From contig CAZUWY010000007.1 of NCBI GenBank assembly GCA_964624395.1, positions 1 through 42,081 of the forward strand: DNA of 42,081 nucleotides, given 5' to 3'. Every line of letters begins with the position of its first letter. Within the stretch, counting starts at the first letter, position 1. Made by a program: the position numbers and the translations under genes. The notes beneath the pieces are model-generated. The model was not told the origin of the DNA and did no database searches. It saw only the letters and a program-made list of their open reading frames with translations. This DNA is from UBA1046 sp964624395. Lineage in GTDB: Bacteria > Bacillota > Clostridia > Saccharofermentanales > DTU023. Positions 8,234 through 16,294 of the stretch are shown piece after piece.

Positions 8234-9067
8234 ATGAAAGTTTATCGGGAGTTAGATGATAAAATTTTTTCCGGCAGGCGCGGGGTTGCCCTCGGTACCT
8301 TTGACGGCATTCATCTCGGGCATCAAAGCATTATTCATGAACTGACGAGTGAAGCACGTGAATCCGGCAATATTCCTGCTGTTTTTACCTTTGCAGACCA
8401 TCCTGACTTAGTTTTTGGCAGAGGTAAAGATTTTCAGGGCTTGATTATGTCTCCGGAAGAAAAATTGAGTCTTTTGTCCGATCTGGGAGTGCAAGAAGTC
8501 TTTTTACTGCCCTTTGCACCTGCGATTTATGAGCTTTCGGCGGAACAGTTCTTGCAAAAATGCCTGCAGGAAAAATTGAAGGCCCGCTTTGTTGTGTTAG
8601 GGGAGGATGCAAGGTTTGGCCAAGGGCGCAAGGGGGATGTTAAATTTCTTCAAGCCTGGGGCCAAAAGAATGAGATTGCCATCTCCGTTATTAAAGATGT
8701 GCATATTGCCGGCATAAAAGTATCCAGCACAGCGATCAGAAATTTCTTGTCTGCCGGTCAGATGGAGGAGGCCAGCTTGCTTTTGGGGCGCAATTTTTCT
8801 TTACGGCTCAAAGATAGCAAAGCTGCTCCTGAAAAAAATGTCCAGCTTGAATTTATCTCCATGCTAGATGATAAAGCCTTGGCTGCCGGCAAGAAAGAAG
8901 AAAATGACTCCTGGCTGGAATTTTCTTATCCGGAGGCGATCGTTCCTGTTAAAACGGGCAGATATAAAGCTTTGATCCGTTTTGATTTAGCTGAAAATTC
9001 GGTGCCTGCAGAGCTGGAAATAAAGCGCTTGGGGCAAGAACTGCTTATTAGAGTCCTAAGTGTTTGA
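8234..9067 (+). CDS. ribF: RibF-like FAD synthetase with degenerate flavokinase domain
   Basis: A 277-residue RibF homologue. The FMN adenylyltransferase half is intact: GTFDGIHLGH near residue 20 (nucleotidyltransferase HxGH type), VLGEDARFG, and the SSTAIRNFLSAG motif leading into the LLGR linker. The C-terminal half should be a riboflavin kinase domain of about 125 residues with a PTAN motif. It is only about 85 residues and shows neither PTAN nor the usual glycine-rich loop. I infer that it can probably convert FMN to FAD but not riboflavin to FMN. The frame is clean, with no frameshift. It follows truB as is usual. Confidence 0.88.
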   Translation: MKVYRELDDKIFSGRRGVALGTFDGIHLGHQSIIHELTSEARESGNIPAVFTFADHPDLVFGRGKDFQGLIMSPEEKLSLLSDLGVQEVFLLPFAPAIYELSAEQFLQKCLQEKLKARFVVLGEDARFGQGRKGDVKFLQAWGQKNEIAISVIKDVHIAGIKVSSTAIRNFLSAGQMEEASLLLGRNFSLRLKDSKAAPEKNVQLEFISMLDDKALAAGKKEENDSWLEFSYPEAIVPVKTGRYKALIRFDLAENSVPAELEIKRLGQELLIRVLSV

Positions 9068-9110
9068 GAGCTTTGTTTTTGTTTAGAAACAGCAGCGGCT
9101 TTTGCCAATA

Positions 9111-9119
9111 TGTTAGAAT
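9111..9119 (+). promoter_or_regulatory. Extended -10 promoter element before lgt
   Basis: TGT followed by TAGAAT (9114-9119) lies in the 80-nt spacer between ribF and lgt, 29 nt before the lgt ATG. No good -35 hexamer occurs at 16-18 bp, so recognition would rest on the TGn extension. The same TAGAATG string recurs at the mraZ and ftsZ promoters. Confidence 0.45.
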
Positions 9120-9147
9120 GTGTTTTTAATGGAAGGAGACAGCAGAA

Positions 9148-10377
9148 ATGGCTGACTTTTTAGTAGATTTTCCGGGGCTGGGGATCTTTGATCTGCCTAT
9201 CAACCGCACCATGATAGAGTTTAATCTCTTTGGCAGGGATTTTAGCATCTACTGGTATGGTGTGCTGATCGCCTTTGCCTTTTTTCTTTGTATTTTTCTC
9301 AGTATGAGAGCAGCGCCCAAATTTGGTTTGGAGGGGGATTCGATTGCCGATTATTATCTTTTGATCATCCCCCTGGCTATGCTGGGCTCCAGACTGTACT
9401 ATGTTGCCTTTGAATGGGATTCCTACCGGGGCAATATCGGCAAAATATTTGATCTTAGAACCGGCGGACTGGCCTTTTATGGCGGAGTAATAGGCGGCGT
9501 GCTGGCTGTGATTATCATGGCTGCAATCAAGAAGCAAAGACTGAGCCGCATCGCAGACTTTCTGGCTGTTTACCTGCCGCTGGGTCAGGCCATCGGCCGC
9601 TGGGGCAATTTTTTCAATCAGGAGGCTTTCGGGGTTAACACCAATCTGCCCTGGGGCATGTACAGTAACGGCACCCGTGATTATCTGGCCTCTTTGACTG
9701 TCAATGAGCAAAGTATGCTGCCTGCCATTGACCCGTCTAAGCCCGTCCATCCCACCTTCCTTTATGAATTTGTTGCCAATATGCTGATCTTCTTTATTTT
9801 GCTGCAGGTGAGAAAGCGCTCCAAGCGCCCTTTCACAACCCTTGCCAGCTATCTCTTTATGTACGGCTTGGTCCGCTTCCTGGTTGAGGGGCTGCGCACT
9901 GATCCACTTTATATTGGCACTACCGATCTGAGAGTATCTCAGCTTTTATCCGCTCTGATGATTGTTTTTGCTCTGATTATTCTGGTAGCTTCCAGCCTGA
10001 TCAAGCAGCGGCATCCGGATAAAATTGTCACTGTGGCCCTTGCAGACCAGCCTACGGCTGAGGCAGCCACAGATGAACTTGCCGCTGAAGAGCCAAAAGA
10101 GGCTGCTGCAGAGGAGCTGGATGAAGATAAAGCTTTTCCTGAGCAGAAAGTAAAAGCTGTAGCCGATCTAACCACAAGTGAAGAAGCTGCAGCCGATCAA
10201 AGCACAGGTGAAGAAGCTGAAGCAAAAAATGAAGACAGGCCAAGTGAGGAAAAACTTGCGACTGAAGAAGAGAGTAGTGTGGCAGATAACTTGGCCAAAG
10301 AAGATCCTTTAGCTGGCGGGGAAGAGCCAAGCGGTGAAGTTGATTTAATTGAGTCTGAGCTTGAGGCCAGCGAATGA
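9148..10377 (+). CDS. lgt: Prolipoprotein diacylglyceryl transferase Lgt, with acidic C-terminal tail
   Basis: A 409-residue polytopic membrane protein. It contains the Lgt signature GRWGNFFNQEAFG starting at G150, the GGLAFYGGVIGG loop and HPTFLYE. Lgt transfers diacylglycerol from phosphatidylglycerol to the lipobox cysteine of prolipoproteins at the membrane. About 290 residues form the normal enzyme. The remaining 115 or so are an Ala/Glu/Asp-rich, presumably cytoplasmic tail with an imperfect 30-bp repeat. GGAAGGAG precedes the ATG by 10 nt. The class B PBP at 33128 carries a lipobox and is a likely substrate. Confidence 0.95.
   Translation: MADFLVDFPGLGIFDLPINRTMIEFNLFGRDFSIYWYGVLIAFAFFLCIFLSMRAAPKFGLEGDSIADYYLLIIPLAMLGSRLYYVAFEWDSYRGNIGKIFDLRTGGLAFYGGVIGGVLAVIIMAAIKKQRLSRIADFLAVYLPLGQAIGRWGNFFNQEAFGVNTNLPWGMYSNGTRDYLASLTVNEQSMLPAIDPSKPVHPTFLYEFVANMLIFFILLQVRKRSKRPFTTLASYLFMYGLVRFLVEGLRTDPLYIGTTDLRVSQLLSALMIVFALIILVASSLIKQRHPDKIVTVALADQPTAEAATDELAAEEPKEAAAEELDEDKAFPEQKVKAVADLTTSEEAAADQSTGEEAEAKNEDRPSEEKLATEEESSVADNLAKEDPLAGGEEPSGEVDLIESELEASE
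10154..10213 (+). repeat. Imperfect 30-bp tandem repeat in lgt
   Basis: Units starting at 10154 and 10184 differ at only a few positions and encode ten-residue steps (ADLTTSEE, then ADQSTGEE). They lie in the acidic C-terminal tail beyond the last membrane segment. The start of a third unit decays after EEAEA. Confidence 0.7.
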
Positions 10378-10439
10378 AATGGCCTGGGCATATTTAAGCA
10401 AATGCCCTAGCATGTTTTATATGAGGAATTATTAGTTAA

Positions 10440-11624
10440 ATGTATTCTAAAAGCAGAGATGAGAATAATTACGCCATAAAACAATCTGGCGCTGGTTTTT
10501 CGCGCTCTGCCAGCTTTTTTTCCGCCATGGACTATTGGATTTTGGTCCCTGTGCTGATTATGGTCGTTATCGGCCTTTATGTGCTCTACAATGTCACTTA
10601 TGACGGGGTCGGCACGAATTTAACCTATCCGCAGGGTTTTTACCGGCAGCTGGGCACTGTCCTTTTAGGCCTGGCTCTGGCCATGGCCATTTGCCTGATG
10701 GAGCTTCCGACTTTAAGACTTTTCGGCATGGGCATTTACCTGCTCTCTATTCTTTTACTGATCTATGTCAAAGTTGACGGCTATTCACTCAAGGCCATTA
10801 CCGGTGCCGACAGCTGGATCAACCTGCCTTATTTTGGTTCCTTCCAGCCCTCTGAGCTGGCCAAAATCGGTATTGCTGTGCTCTTTGGCAATACTTTGGC
10901 AGAGATGAAGGAGGGGAGGAAGAATTATCTGGAGGGTAGCGGCCGACTTGCCCTGATTGCCGGACTGCCGCTTCTTTTGATTTTGACCGAGCCTGATTTC
11001 GGCACGGCCATGACTATTCTTTTCATGCTCAGCATCATGATTTTTGTCTGGGGCATTAGATGGCGCTATATTTTGATCCTCCTGGGTTCGACGATTGTAG
11101 CCCTGCCCCTTATCTGGAACTATGCCTTGTCCAGCGTCGGGCAAAACCGGATTTTGACCTTTTTATTCCCGGGCCATGACAAGCGCGCAAGCTACCACAT
11201 CTCTCAGTCACTCGCGGCTGTGTCCTCGGGAGGGATTACCGGCAGTTCAGGCAGTCCGGTCAATGTGCCCGTCAAAGCCTCGGACTTTATCTTTGCTGCC
11301 TTAGCCGAGTATATGGGCCTGATCGGGGTGATGGCTTTGATCACGGCTGTGGTTATCTTTATTACGCGCAGCCTGACAGTGTCATTTGGCGCGGCCAAGG
11401 AGGATCCCGCCCAGGGCTATATCATGACGGGCCTTATTTCCATCATGGCCATACATTATATTGAGAATATGGGTATGACCGTGGGTTTGATGCCGATCAC
11501 AGGCATTCCTCTGCCTTTTGTCAGCCATGGCGGCTCAGCCATGGTCTCAAATTTCATCTCCCTGGGCATAATTCTCAACATTTCCATGAATCAGCGCCTG
11601 ATGGCCCTGCAGACAGGCTACTAA
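10440..11624 (+). CDS. rodA: RodA-type SEDS peptidoglycan glycosyltransferase
   Basis: A 394-residue SEDS protein with about ten membrane segments. Diagnostic motifs are FQPSELAKI, EPDFGTAM, SDFIFAALAEYMG containing the presumed catalytic Asp282, and the C-terminal GMTVGLMPITGIPLPF with VSHGG. The GLMPITGIPLPF block favours RodA over FtsW. RodA polymerises lipid II for cell elongation with a class B PBP partner. The usual Tyr of the terminal SYGG is His here. No mreBCD genes are adjacent. It follows lgt after 62 nt and ends at a terminator, so the two may be one unit. Confidence 0.92.
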   Translation: MYSKSRDENNYAIKQSGAGFSRSASFFSAMDYWILVPVLIMVVIGLYVLYNVTYDGVGTNLTYPQGFYRQLGTVLLGLALAMAICLMELPTLRLFGMGIYLLSILLLIYVKVDGYSLKAITGADSWINLPYFGSFQPSELAKIGIAVLFGNTLAEMKEGRKNYLEGSGRLALIAGLPLLLILTEPDFGTAMTILFMLSIMIFVWGIRWRYILILLGSTIVALPLIWNYALSSVGQNRILTFLFPGHDKRASYHISQSLAAVSSGGITGSSGSPVNVPVKASDFIFAALAEYMGLIGVMALITAVVIFITRSLTVSFGAAKEDPAQGYIMTGLISIMAIHYIENMGMTVGLMPITGIPLPFVSHGGSAMVSNFISLGIILNISMNQRLMALQTGY

Positions 11625-11672
11625 ACGGTCTTTTTAAGCTGCTTTTGTAAAATTAAATAATATTTTTCCGTC

Positions 11673-11696
11673 GCTGCCAGATTGGCAGCTTTTTTT
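11673..11696 (+). terminator. Intrinsic terminator after rodA
   Basis: A 7-bp perfect stem (GCTGCCA, 11673-11679, with TGGCAGC, 11683-11689), a 3-nt loop and seven T residues (11690-11696). It lies 49 bp after the rodA stop and separates the lgt-rodA unit from the mraZ promoter. Confidence 0.85.
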
Positions 11697-11751
11697 GTGC
11701 AGAAATCTAATTTTTTGTCTGATTAACTTTGAAATAAATATTCGATTTTGT

Positions 11752-11780
11752 TTGCTTTTTAGCTCAACAGAGGTTAGAAT
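11752..11780 (+). promoter_or_regulatory. mraZ (dcw cluster) promoter
   Basis: TTGCTT at 11752-11757 and TAGAAT at 11775-11780 are 17 bp apart. Transcription would start near 11787, just upstream of the MraZ-type repeats. It is the only convincing promoter between the rodA terminator and mraZ. Confidence 0.65.
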
Positions 11781-11790
11781 GGTCAGAAAG

Positions 11791-11827
11791 GTGGAGTAAA
11801 GTGTCGTATATGTTAAGTAATGTGGAG
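11791..11827 (+). promoter_or_regulatory. Putative MraZ operator: four phased repeats
   Basis: Hexamers GTGGAG (11791), GTGTCG (11801), GTTAAG (11812) and GTGGAG (11822) are spaced 10, 11 and 10 bp. The first and last are identical. MraZ is known to bind short direct repeats with about 10-bp periodicity upstream of its own gene. The placement just downstream of the predicted start site fits repression. Binding is inferred, not shown. Confidence 0.6.
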
Positions 11828-11874
11828 GAATAGCATCATTTCCTGCACGATTAACAAAAAACGGGGGGAATCTT

Positions 11875-12309
11875 GTGGCCAGGTACACTCATGTAATCGA
11901 TAAGAAGGGAAGAGTAATCGTACCTGCCCGCCTGCGCGAAAATCTGACGGGGACTCTTCATGTGACCGGCAATCTGGATAAAGGTTATTTAACCTTGTAC
12001 ACAGATGAACAGTTTAAATTTGTCCGCTCACAGCTATTACAGCTCTCCAGCACCGATCCCGATGTGAGAAGATTCCAGCGTTTTATTATTGGCGAGGCTG
12101 TCAGCTGCGAGGTGGACAGCCAGGGACGAATTTCCGTCAGCTCCAATCTATGGGACTTGATCAGTGTTGGTCCGGGTGATGAGATCTCCTTTATTGACAT
12201 GATAGATAAAGTGGAGATTTGCTCAGAGGCTTTCTACCAAGAACAAAAAGCCCATGAAGATCCGATTGCCGGGCTTGATCTGAGTAAGTTCGATGTCAAG
12301 GGACTATGA
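11875..12309 (+). CDS. mraZ: Division/cell wall cluster transcriptional repressor MraZ
   Basis: A 144-residue MraZ with two SpoVT/AbrB-like (SWIM) half-domains. The first is DKKGRVIVPARLRENL and the second is DSQGRISVSSNLW followed by the VEICSEAFY segment. MraZ forms ring-shaped oligomers and represses the dcw operon through upstream direct repeats, which are visible at 11791-11827. The start is GTG with a strong GGGGGGAA 4 nt upstream. It overlaps rsmH by 17 nt, implying coupled translation. It is the first gene of the division cluster. Confidence 0.95.
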   Translation: MARYTHVIDKKGRVIVPARLRENLTGTLHVTGNLDKGYLTLYTDEQFKFVRSQLLQLSSTDPDVRRFQRFIIGEAVSCEVDSQGRISVSSNLWDLISVGPGDEISFIDMIDKVEICSEAFYQEQKAHEDPIAGLDLSKFDVKGL

Positions 12310-13258
12310 TTATGCCCATATTCCCGTGCTCGCAAAAGAGAGCATTGCTGCACTTGCAATTGATCCGGCAGGCATATATGTAGATGCGACAGCAGGCGGA
12401 GGTGGTCACAGTTCTCTCATCCTAGCTCGCTTAGGAGAAAAAGGGCGTCTTATAGCCCTCGATCGTGATCCTCAGGCCTGTGCAGCCAGTAAAATACATC
12501 TCGAGCAGGTATCCTCCCCGGCCAAATGGGAAGTGATTCAGGCAAGGTTTTCTGCTCTTAAGGACCTGCTCGCCGCTAGAGATATCGGCAAAATCGACGG
12601 TTTTCTGGCAGATCTGGGTGTATCTTCAGCCCAGCTGGATCAGCCGGACAGGGGTTTTTCCTACCACAGTGACGGACCTCTAGATATGCGAATGGACAGC
12701 AAGGCAGATCTGACAGCAGCAAAATGGCTGGAAGATGTGACCTTAACAGAGTTAAAAAGAGTTTTATCTCAATATGGCGAAGAGAGATACGCCGGCAGAA
12801 TTGCCCAGGCAATAATTAGAGCCAGAGAGAGAGGGGAAATAAATACCACTGCCGAGCTGTCAGTCACTATAACGGCCGCCATGCCCGCCTCCTCCAGGAG
12901 GGAAAAGAAGCATCCGGCCAGAAGAAGCTTTCAGGCCATTCGTATGGCAGTCAATGAGGAACTGGGAGAATTGGAGCTTCTCCTCCAGCAATTGCCCGAA
13001 ATTATGGCAGCAGGCGGCAGGATTGCCATAATCAGCTTTCATTCACTGGAAGACCGCCTGGTTAAAGATTATTTTCGCAGATGGGAGAAACCCTGCAGAT
13101 GCCCCAAGGATCTACCCATCTGTGCCTGTGGTGAACAATCGCTGGGCAAAGTGGTCAAACTAAAAAGAGATATTGCTGCTGAGGAAGAAATAAGTAAAAA
13201 CATACGTTCACGCAGTGCACGTTTACGGGTTTTTGAGAGGGGATATGATGATGAATAA
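12293..13258 (+). CDS. rsmH: 16S rRNA (cytosine(1402)-N(4))-methyltransferase RsmH
   Basis: A 321-residue class I methyltransferase. The N-terminal HIPVLAKES, the SAM-binding DATAGGGGHS, and the LADLGVSSAQLD and GPLDMRMD motifs are all present, as is the C-terminal IISFHSLEDRLVK motif. RsmH (MraW) methylates C1402 in the ribosomal P site. The ATG lies inside the end of mraZ. The next gene starts within its last codons, so mraZ, rsmH and ftsL read as one tightly coupled unit. Confidence 0.96.
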   Translation: MSRDYDYAHIPVLAKESIAALAIDPAGIYVDATAGGGGHSSLILARLGEKGRLIALDRDPQACAASKIHLEQVSSPAKWEVIQARFSALKDLLAARDIGKIDGFLADLGVSSAQLDQPDRGFSYHSDGPLDMRMDSKADLTAAKWLEDVTLTELKRVLSQYGEERYAGRIAQAIIRARERGEINTTAELSVTITAAMPASSRREKKHPARRSFQAIRMAVNEELGELELLLQQLPEIMAAGGRIAIISFHSLEDRLVKDYFRRWEKPCRCPKDLPICACGEQSLGKVVKLKRDIAAEEEISKNIRSRSARLRVFERGYDDE

Positions 13259-13820
13259 TCACGAAAGAGGTAATCTGGCTTTACAGATGGAGGCAGCTCC
13301 GGATTATTACCCCTATAGCTCTCCGGCTCCCTGGCCCTACCCGGATTATGAAGCCGAAAGGAAAAAGCGCGAGCAAAGGCTCAAGCGGCTTCAGTATGAA
13401 AGCAGTGTTTATTCGCAGTATAAGCAAGGGACTAGGGCTAGAAGCAGATATCTGAGCAGCCTGATCATTGTGATTGTGACAGCAGCCGTTGTCTTAGGCT
13501 TTTCCGTCTGGCGCTATGCCAAGATCGTCGAACTTAATTTTAGCAACGTGAGAATAACCAGGCAGATTAAAGAACTGCAAAAGGAAAATTCGCTTTTGCA
13601 AAATGCCATTGCCAGCAAAATGTGCCTGGAGGATATCAGGAAAAGTGCACATGAAGAAATCGGACTGCAGGAGGCAAACAGCGGGCAGATTATCCAGATA
13701 GACTTTAGCGCCAGTGACAAGGTGATCTTTATTGCCGGCTCGGCTCATAACGAGAAAAACATTGAATTTGCCATCCATACCGTGGAGGATTGGGTTTCTA
13801 GGCAGCAAAGTCAACCCTAG
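13248..13820 (+). CDS. ftsL: FtsL-like septum formation protein
   Basis: About 190 residues. A Pro/Tyr-rich then basic cytoplasmic segment is followed by one membrane helix (about residues 67-90), then a short coiled coil (RQIKELQKENSLLQNA) and an extracellular tail. This is the FtsL/DivIC layout: a bitopic protein that builds the FtsQLB complex and activates FtsWI. Identification rests on topology and position between rsmH and the PBP, since FtsL sequences are poorly conserved. Three consecutive ATGs (13245, 13248, 13251) are possible; 13248 best suits the GAGAGG site. The tail after the coiled coil is longer than in typical FtsL. Confidence 0.75.
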   Translation: MMNNHERGNLALQMEAAPDYYPYSSPAPWPYPDYEAERKKREQRLKRLQYESSVYSQYKQGTRARSRYLSSLIIVIVTAAVVLGFSVWRYAKIVELNFSNVRITRQIKELQKENSLLQNAIASKMCLEDIRKSAHEEIGLQEANSGQIIQIDFSASDKVIFIAGSAHNEKNIEFAIHTVEDWVSRQQSQP

Positions 13821-13832
13821 GAGCATTTGTCC

Positions 13833-16223
13833 ATGAGTTATAAAGATTCATCAAGACAAAATGTCAACAGGAAGTCACGACCTGATAACAATATCAGGTT
13901 ATCCGGTAAGATTTCAGCTGTGCAGGCAAAAAAAGCAAGCTCATCCGCCAAGCAAGACAAGCCGAAGAAGAAGGCGCCGGGCGGTATCAGAGCAATTAGA
14001 ATCATGACGGCGGCCTCAATTATTGCTGCCAGCATGGTGCTGGGCAGTCTTTATAAAATCCAGATTCTAGATCATGACAGCTTTGTATCTGCTGGTGCGA
14101 GCCAGCAATATATCATGCAGGAGATTTTGCCGAAAAGAGGGGAGATCTTTGACAATAACGGTATTTTGCTGGCTTCATCGAGTATCAAATACAGTATCGG
14201 CATCACCCCTGAACATGTGAGATCACTCTCCCGCAAGGTTACATCTGAAGAGATTGCCGAATATGTTGCCCTGACTTTGGATCTGCCTTTAGAAAAGATC
14301 AGCTCTTATCTTGAGCAAAAGGACAAAAGCTATATTCAGCTGGTAAAATCCGTGCCCGAGGAAATTGCCGAAAGCCTAAGAAACTGGCTCTCTAACAATA
14401 GAGTCGGCGGCTTTACTTTTGATCAAAAGGCTGAACGCCTTTATACCAACGGAGATTTGGCCGGCCAAGTTATAGGTTTTAGCCGCTTTGAAAACAAGAA
14501 ATTATACGGAGTGCTCGGCCTGGAATCATATTATGACGAGACTTTAAGCGGCAAAGCAGGCTACAGTTATGCCCGCAGGGATAATTATCGCAATCATGGC
14601 ACTGTGCCTTTTTCCATTCCCACTGATCAGGCCGCGGTTAACGGTTCTGATCTCTACTTGCATCTCGATCTAAAAATGCAGGAAGCCTTGCAGCATGAAC
14701 TGGAGCAGCTGGCGGGCCTTTCCGGTCTGAGCAGCGGGGTCAGCGGAATTATTATGGATGTGAACAGCGGAGCGATACTGGCCATGGGCCAGATTCCCAC
14801 TATGCAAAGTCTTAATCCCACCGCTATACCGGGGGGAATAGATAAAAAATCCTGGAATTCCGATCTGAACAAGGCCATAACTCAGCTAAGTTCTGGAGTC
14901 TGGCGCAATACCAATGTCTCCGATGTCTTTGAACCTGGCTCGACGATGAAAGGTATTACTGCCGCCATTGCCCTGGAGGAGGATGCTGTCGAGGAAGACA
15001 GCGAGTTTCTTGATGATCCAATCGATGTCATGAGTCACACAATTTATTGTGTTCATCGAGAGGGGCATGGTCTGGAGACTGTAAAAGATGCTTTTGTCAA
15101 TTCCTGCAATCCGGTCTTTGTGCAGATAGGTCAGAGGATTGATCTCAGCTTATTTTATGACTATATTGCCGCTTTTGGCCTGATGGAGAAAACCGGCATT
15201 GATTTGCCCGCAGAAAGCAATAGTATTTTTCACAAGCAGCCCAGCATATTGGATTTTGCCAATCTCACTTTCGGCGAATCTGTGGCAGTCACACCTGTAC
15301 ACATGGCTAGGGCCTATGCTGCTCTTGTCAACGGCGGTTACCTGATCAATCCCTCACTGGTCAAAGAATTTGTCAATGCCGACGGGGTGGTTGAAAATCC
15401 CAATGAGGATAAAGCTGTTCAGATTCTATCCGGCAAAACCTCCGCTAGAATCAAAGAGCTCTTGAAAGCTTCCGGAAATGAGAAGCTTAAATGGACTTTT
15501 TCCTGCGCAGGCTATGATGTGCTGGGTAAGACCGGTACATCAACGGATGAGATCGACAAGCAAAATACCTATTCTTTCATTGCCATTGGCCCTGAAGATC
15601 AATCAGATCTCCTATGTATGCTGGTGGTCAGAAAACCTGTAACGGAATTTTCCGGCAGTGCGGTTGTGGCCAGGCATACCAAGCGTTTATTAGGCAAGGC
15701 CATGGATATTAGGGGTTATGAGCGCAGCCTTGATAGCAATTCTGCCTTGCTGTTGAGCAAAAATGTTGAACTGCCAGATATTTCCCAGTTGACTTTCAGT
15801 GAAGCTGCTTATGCTCTGGCGGAGCTGGATCTCTTTGCTTTCAGAGCTGATGCAGATATTCATTATGACGATTATGTCAGTTACCTGGGCCTTAAGCCCA
15901 ACAGCAGCGTGGCTGTGGGATCTACAATCTGGCTTAAAAGCGAGGCCTCTGAGCAGGAGATGGTTCATGTACCGGATTTTTCAGGCCTGGACTATCACAG
16001 CTGCATCTGGCTGGCAGAAAAATCTGGTGTAGTTTTAAGAGTGCACGGTCAGGTGGGCAATGCCAGCGTTACAGCGCAAAAACCTCAGCCGACCAGACTG
16101 GGTACAAATAATGAAGATGCTGACGCAATTGGCGCTCCGGCTCTTCAGTCTGAAGAAATAGAGAATTACGAGGGACAGGTGGGCAAGGGTTCGATCGTGG
16201 AAATCTGGTTTGGCGAACCCTGA
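13833..16223 (+). CDS. FtsI/SpoVD-type class B penicillin-binding protein with PASTA domains
   Basis: About 796 residues. A basic cytoplasmic tail and one membrane helix (about 52-72) are followed by a dimerisation domain starting at LPKRGEIFDNNG and a transpeptidase domain. The active-site motifs are S370-TMK, S424-CN and K566-TGT. Two C-terminal PASTA-like domains follow (roughly 645-705 and 708-796), the second with an Asp/Glu/Gln-rich insertion. It cross-links septal peptidoglycan with FtsW. PASTA-tailed versions occur as both FtsI and SpoVD in Clostridia, and sequence alone does not decide. The ATG at 13833 has TAGGAGC 8 nt upstream. Confidence 0.93.
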   Translation: MSYKDSSRQNVNRKSRPDNNIRLSGKISAVQAKKASSSAKQDKPKKKAPGGIRAIRIMTAASIIAASMVLGSLYKIQILDHDSFVSAGASQQYIMQEILPKRGEIFDNNGILLASSSIKYSIGITPEHVRSLSRKVTSEEIAEYVALTLDLPLEKISSYLEQKDKSYIQLVKSVPEEIAESLRNWLSNNRVGGFTFDQKAERLYTNGDLAGQVIGFSRFENKKLYGVLGLESYYDETLSGKAGYSYARRDNYRNHGTVPFSIPTDQAAVNGSDLYLHLDLKMQEALQHELEQLAGLSGLSSGVSGIIMDVNSGAILAMGQIPTMQSLNPTAIPGGIDKKSWNSDLNKAITQLSSGVWRNTNVSDVFEPGSTMKGITAAIALEEDAVEEDSEFLDDPIDVMSHTIYCVHREGHGLETVKDAFVNSCNPVFVQIGQRIDLSLFYDYIAAFGLMEKTGIDLPAESNSIFHKQPSILDFANLTFGESVAVTPVHMARAYAALVNGGYLINPSLVKEFVNADGVVENPNEDKAVQILSGKTSARIKELLKASGNEKLKWTFSCAGYDVLGKTGTSTDEIDKQNTYSFIAIGPEDQSDLLCMLVVRKPVTEFSGSAVVARHTKRLLGKAMDIRGYERSLDSNSALLLSKNVELPDISQLTFSEAAYALAELDLFAFRADADIHYDDYVSYLGLKPNSSVAVGSTIWLKSEASEQEMVHVPDFSGLDYHSCIWLAEKSGVVLRVHGQVGNASVTAQKPQPTRLGTNNEDADAIGAPALQSEEIENYEGQVGKGSIVEIWFGEP

Positions 16224-16294
16224 TTATTGGCAAAAACCAGATTCTTAATTGTAGTATGATTAGTTGTCAGAAAAAAATGTAATTGAGGCTTTTA

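Noticed and set aside
10378..10439. GGGCAT/ATGCCC dyad after lgt as a terminator.
   Set aside because: Short stem with a 10-nt loop and no T tract; rodA follows closely and may be co-transcribed.
13833..16223. Reading the PASTA-bearing PBP as proof of sporulation (SpoVD).
   Set aside because: PASTA tails also occur on vegetative FtsI-type PBPs, and no sporulation gene is present in the window.
16224..16294. TTGGCA with TATGAT as an internal promoter before murF.
   Set aside because: Spacing is 22 bp, too long for a sigma-A promoter.
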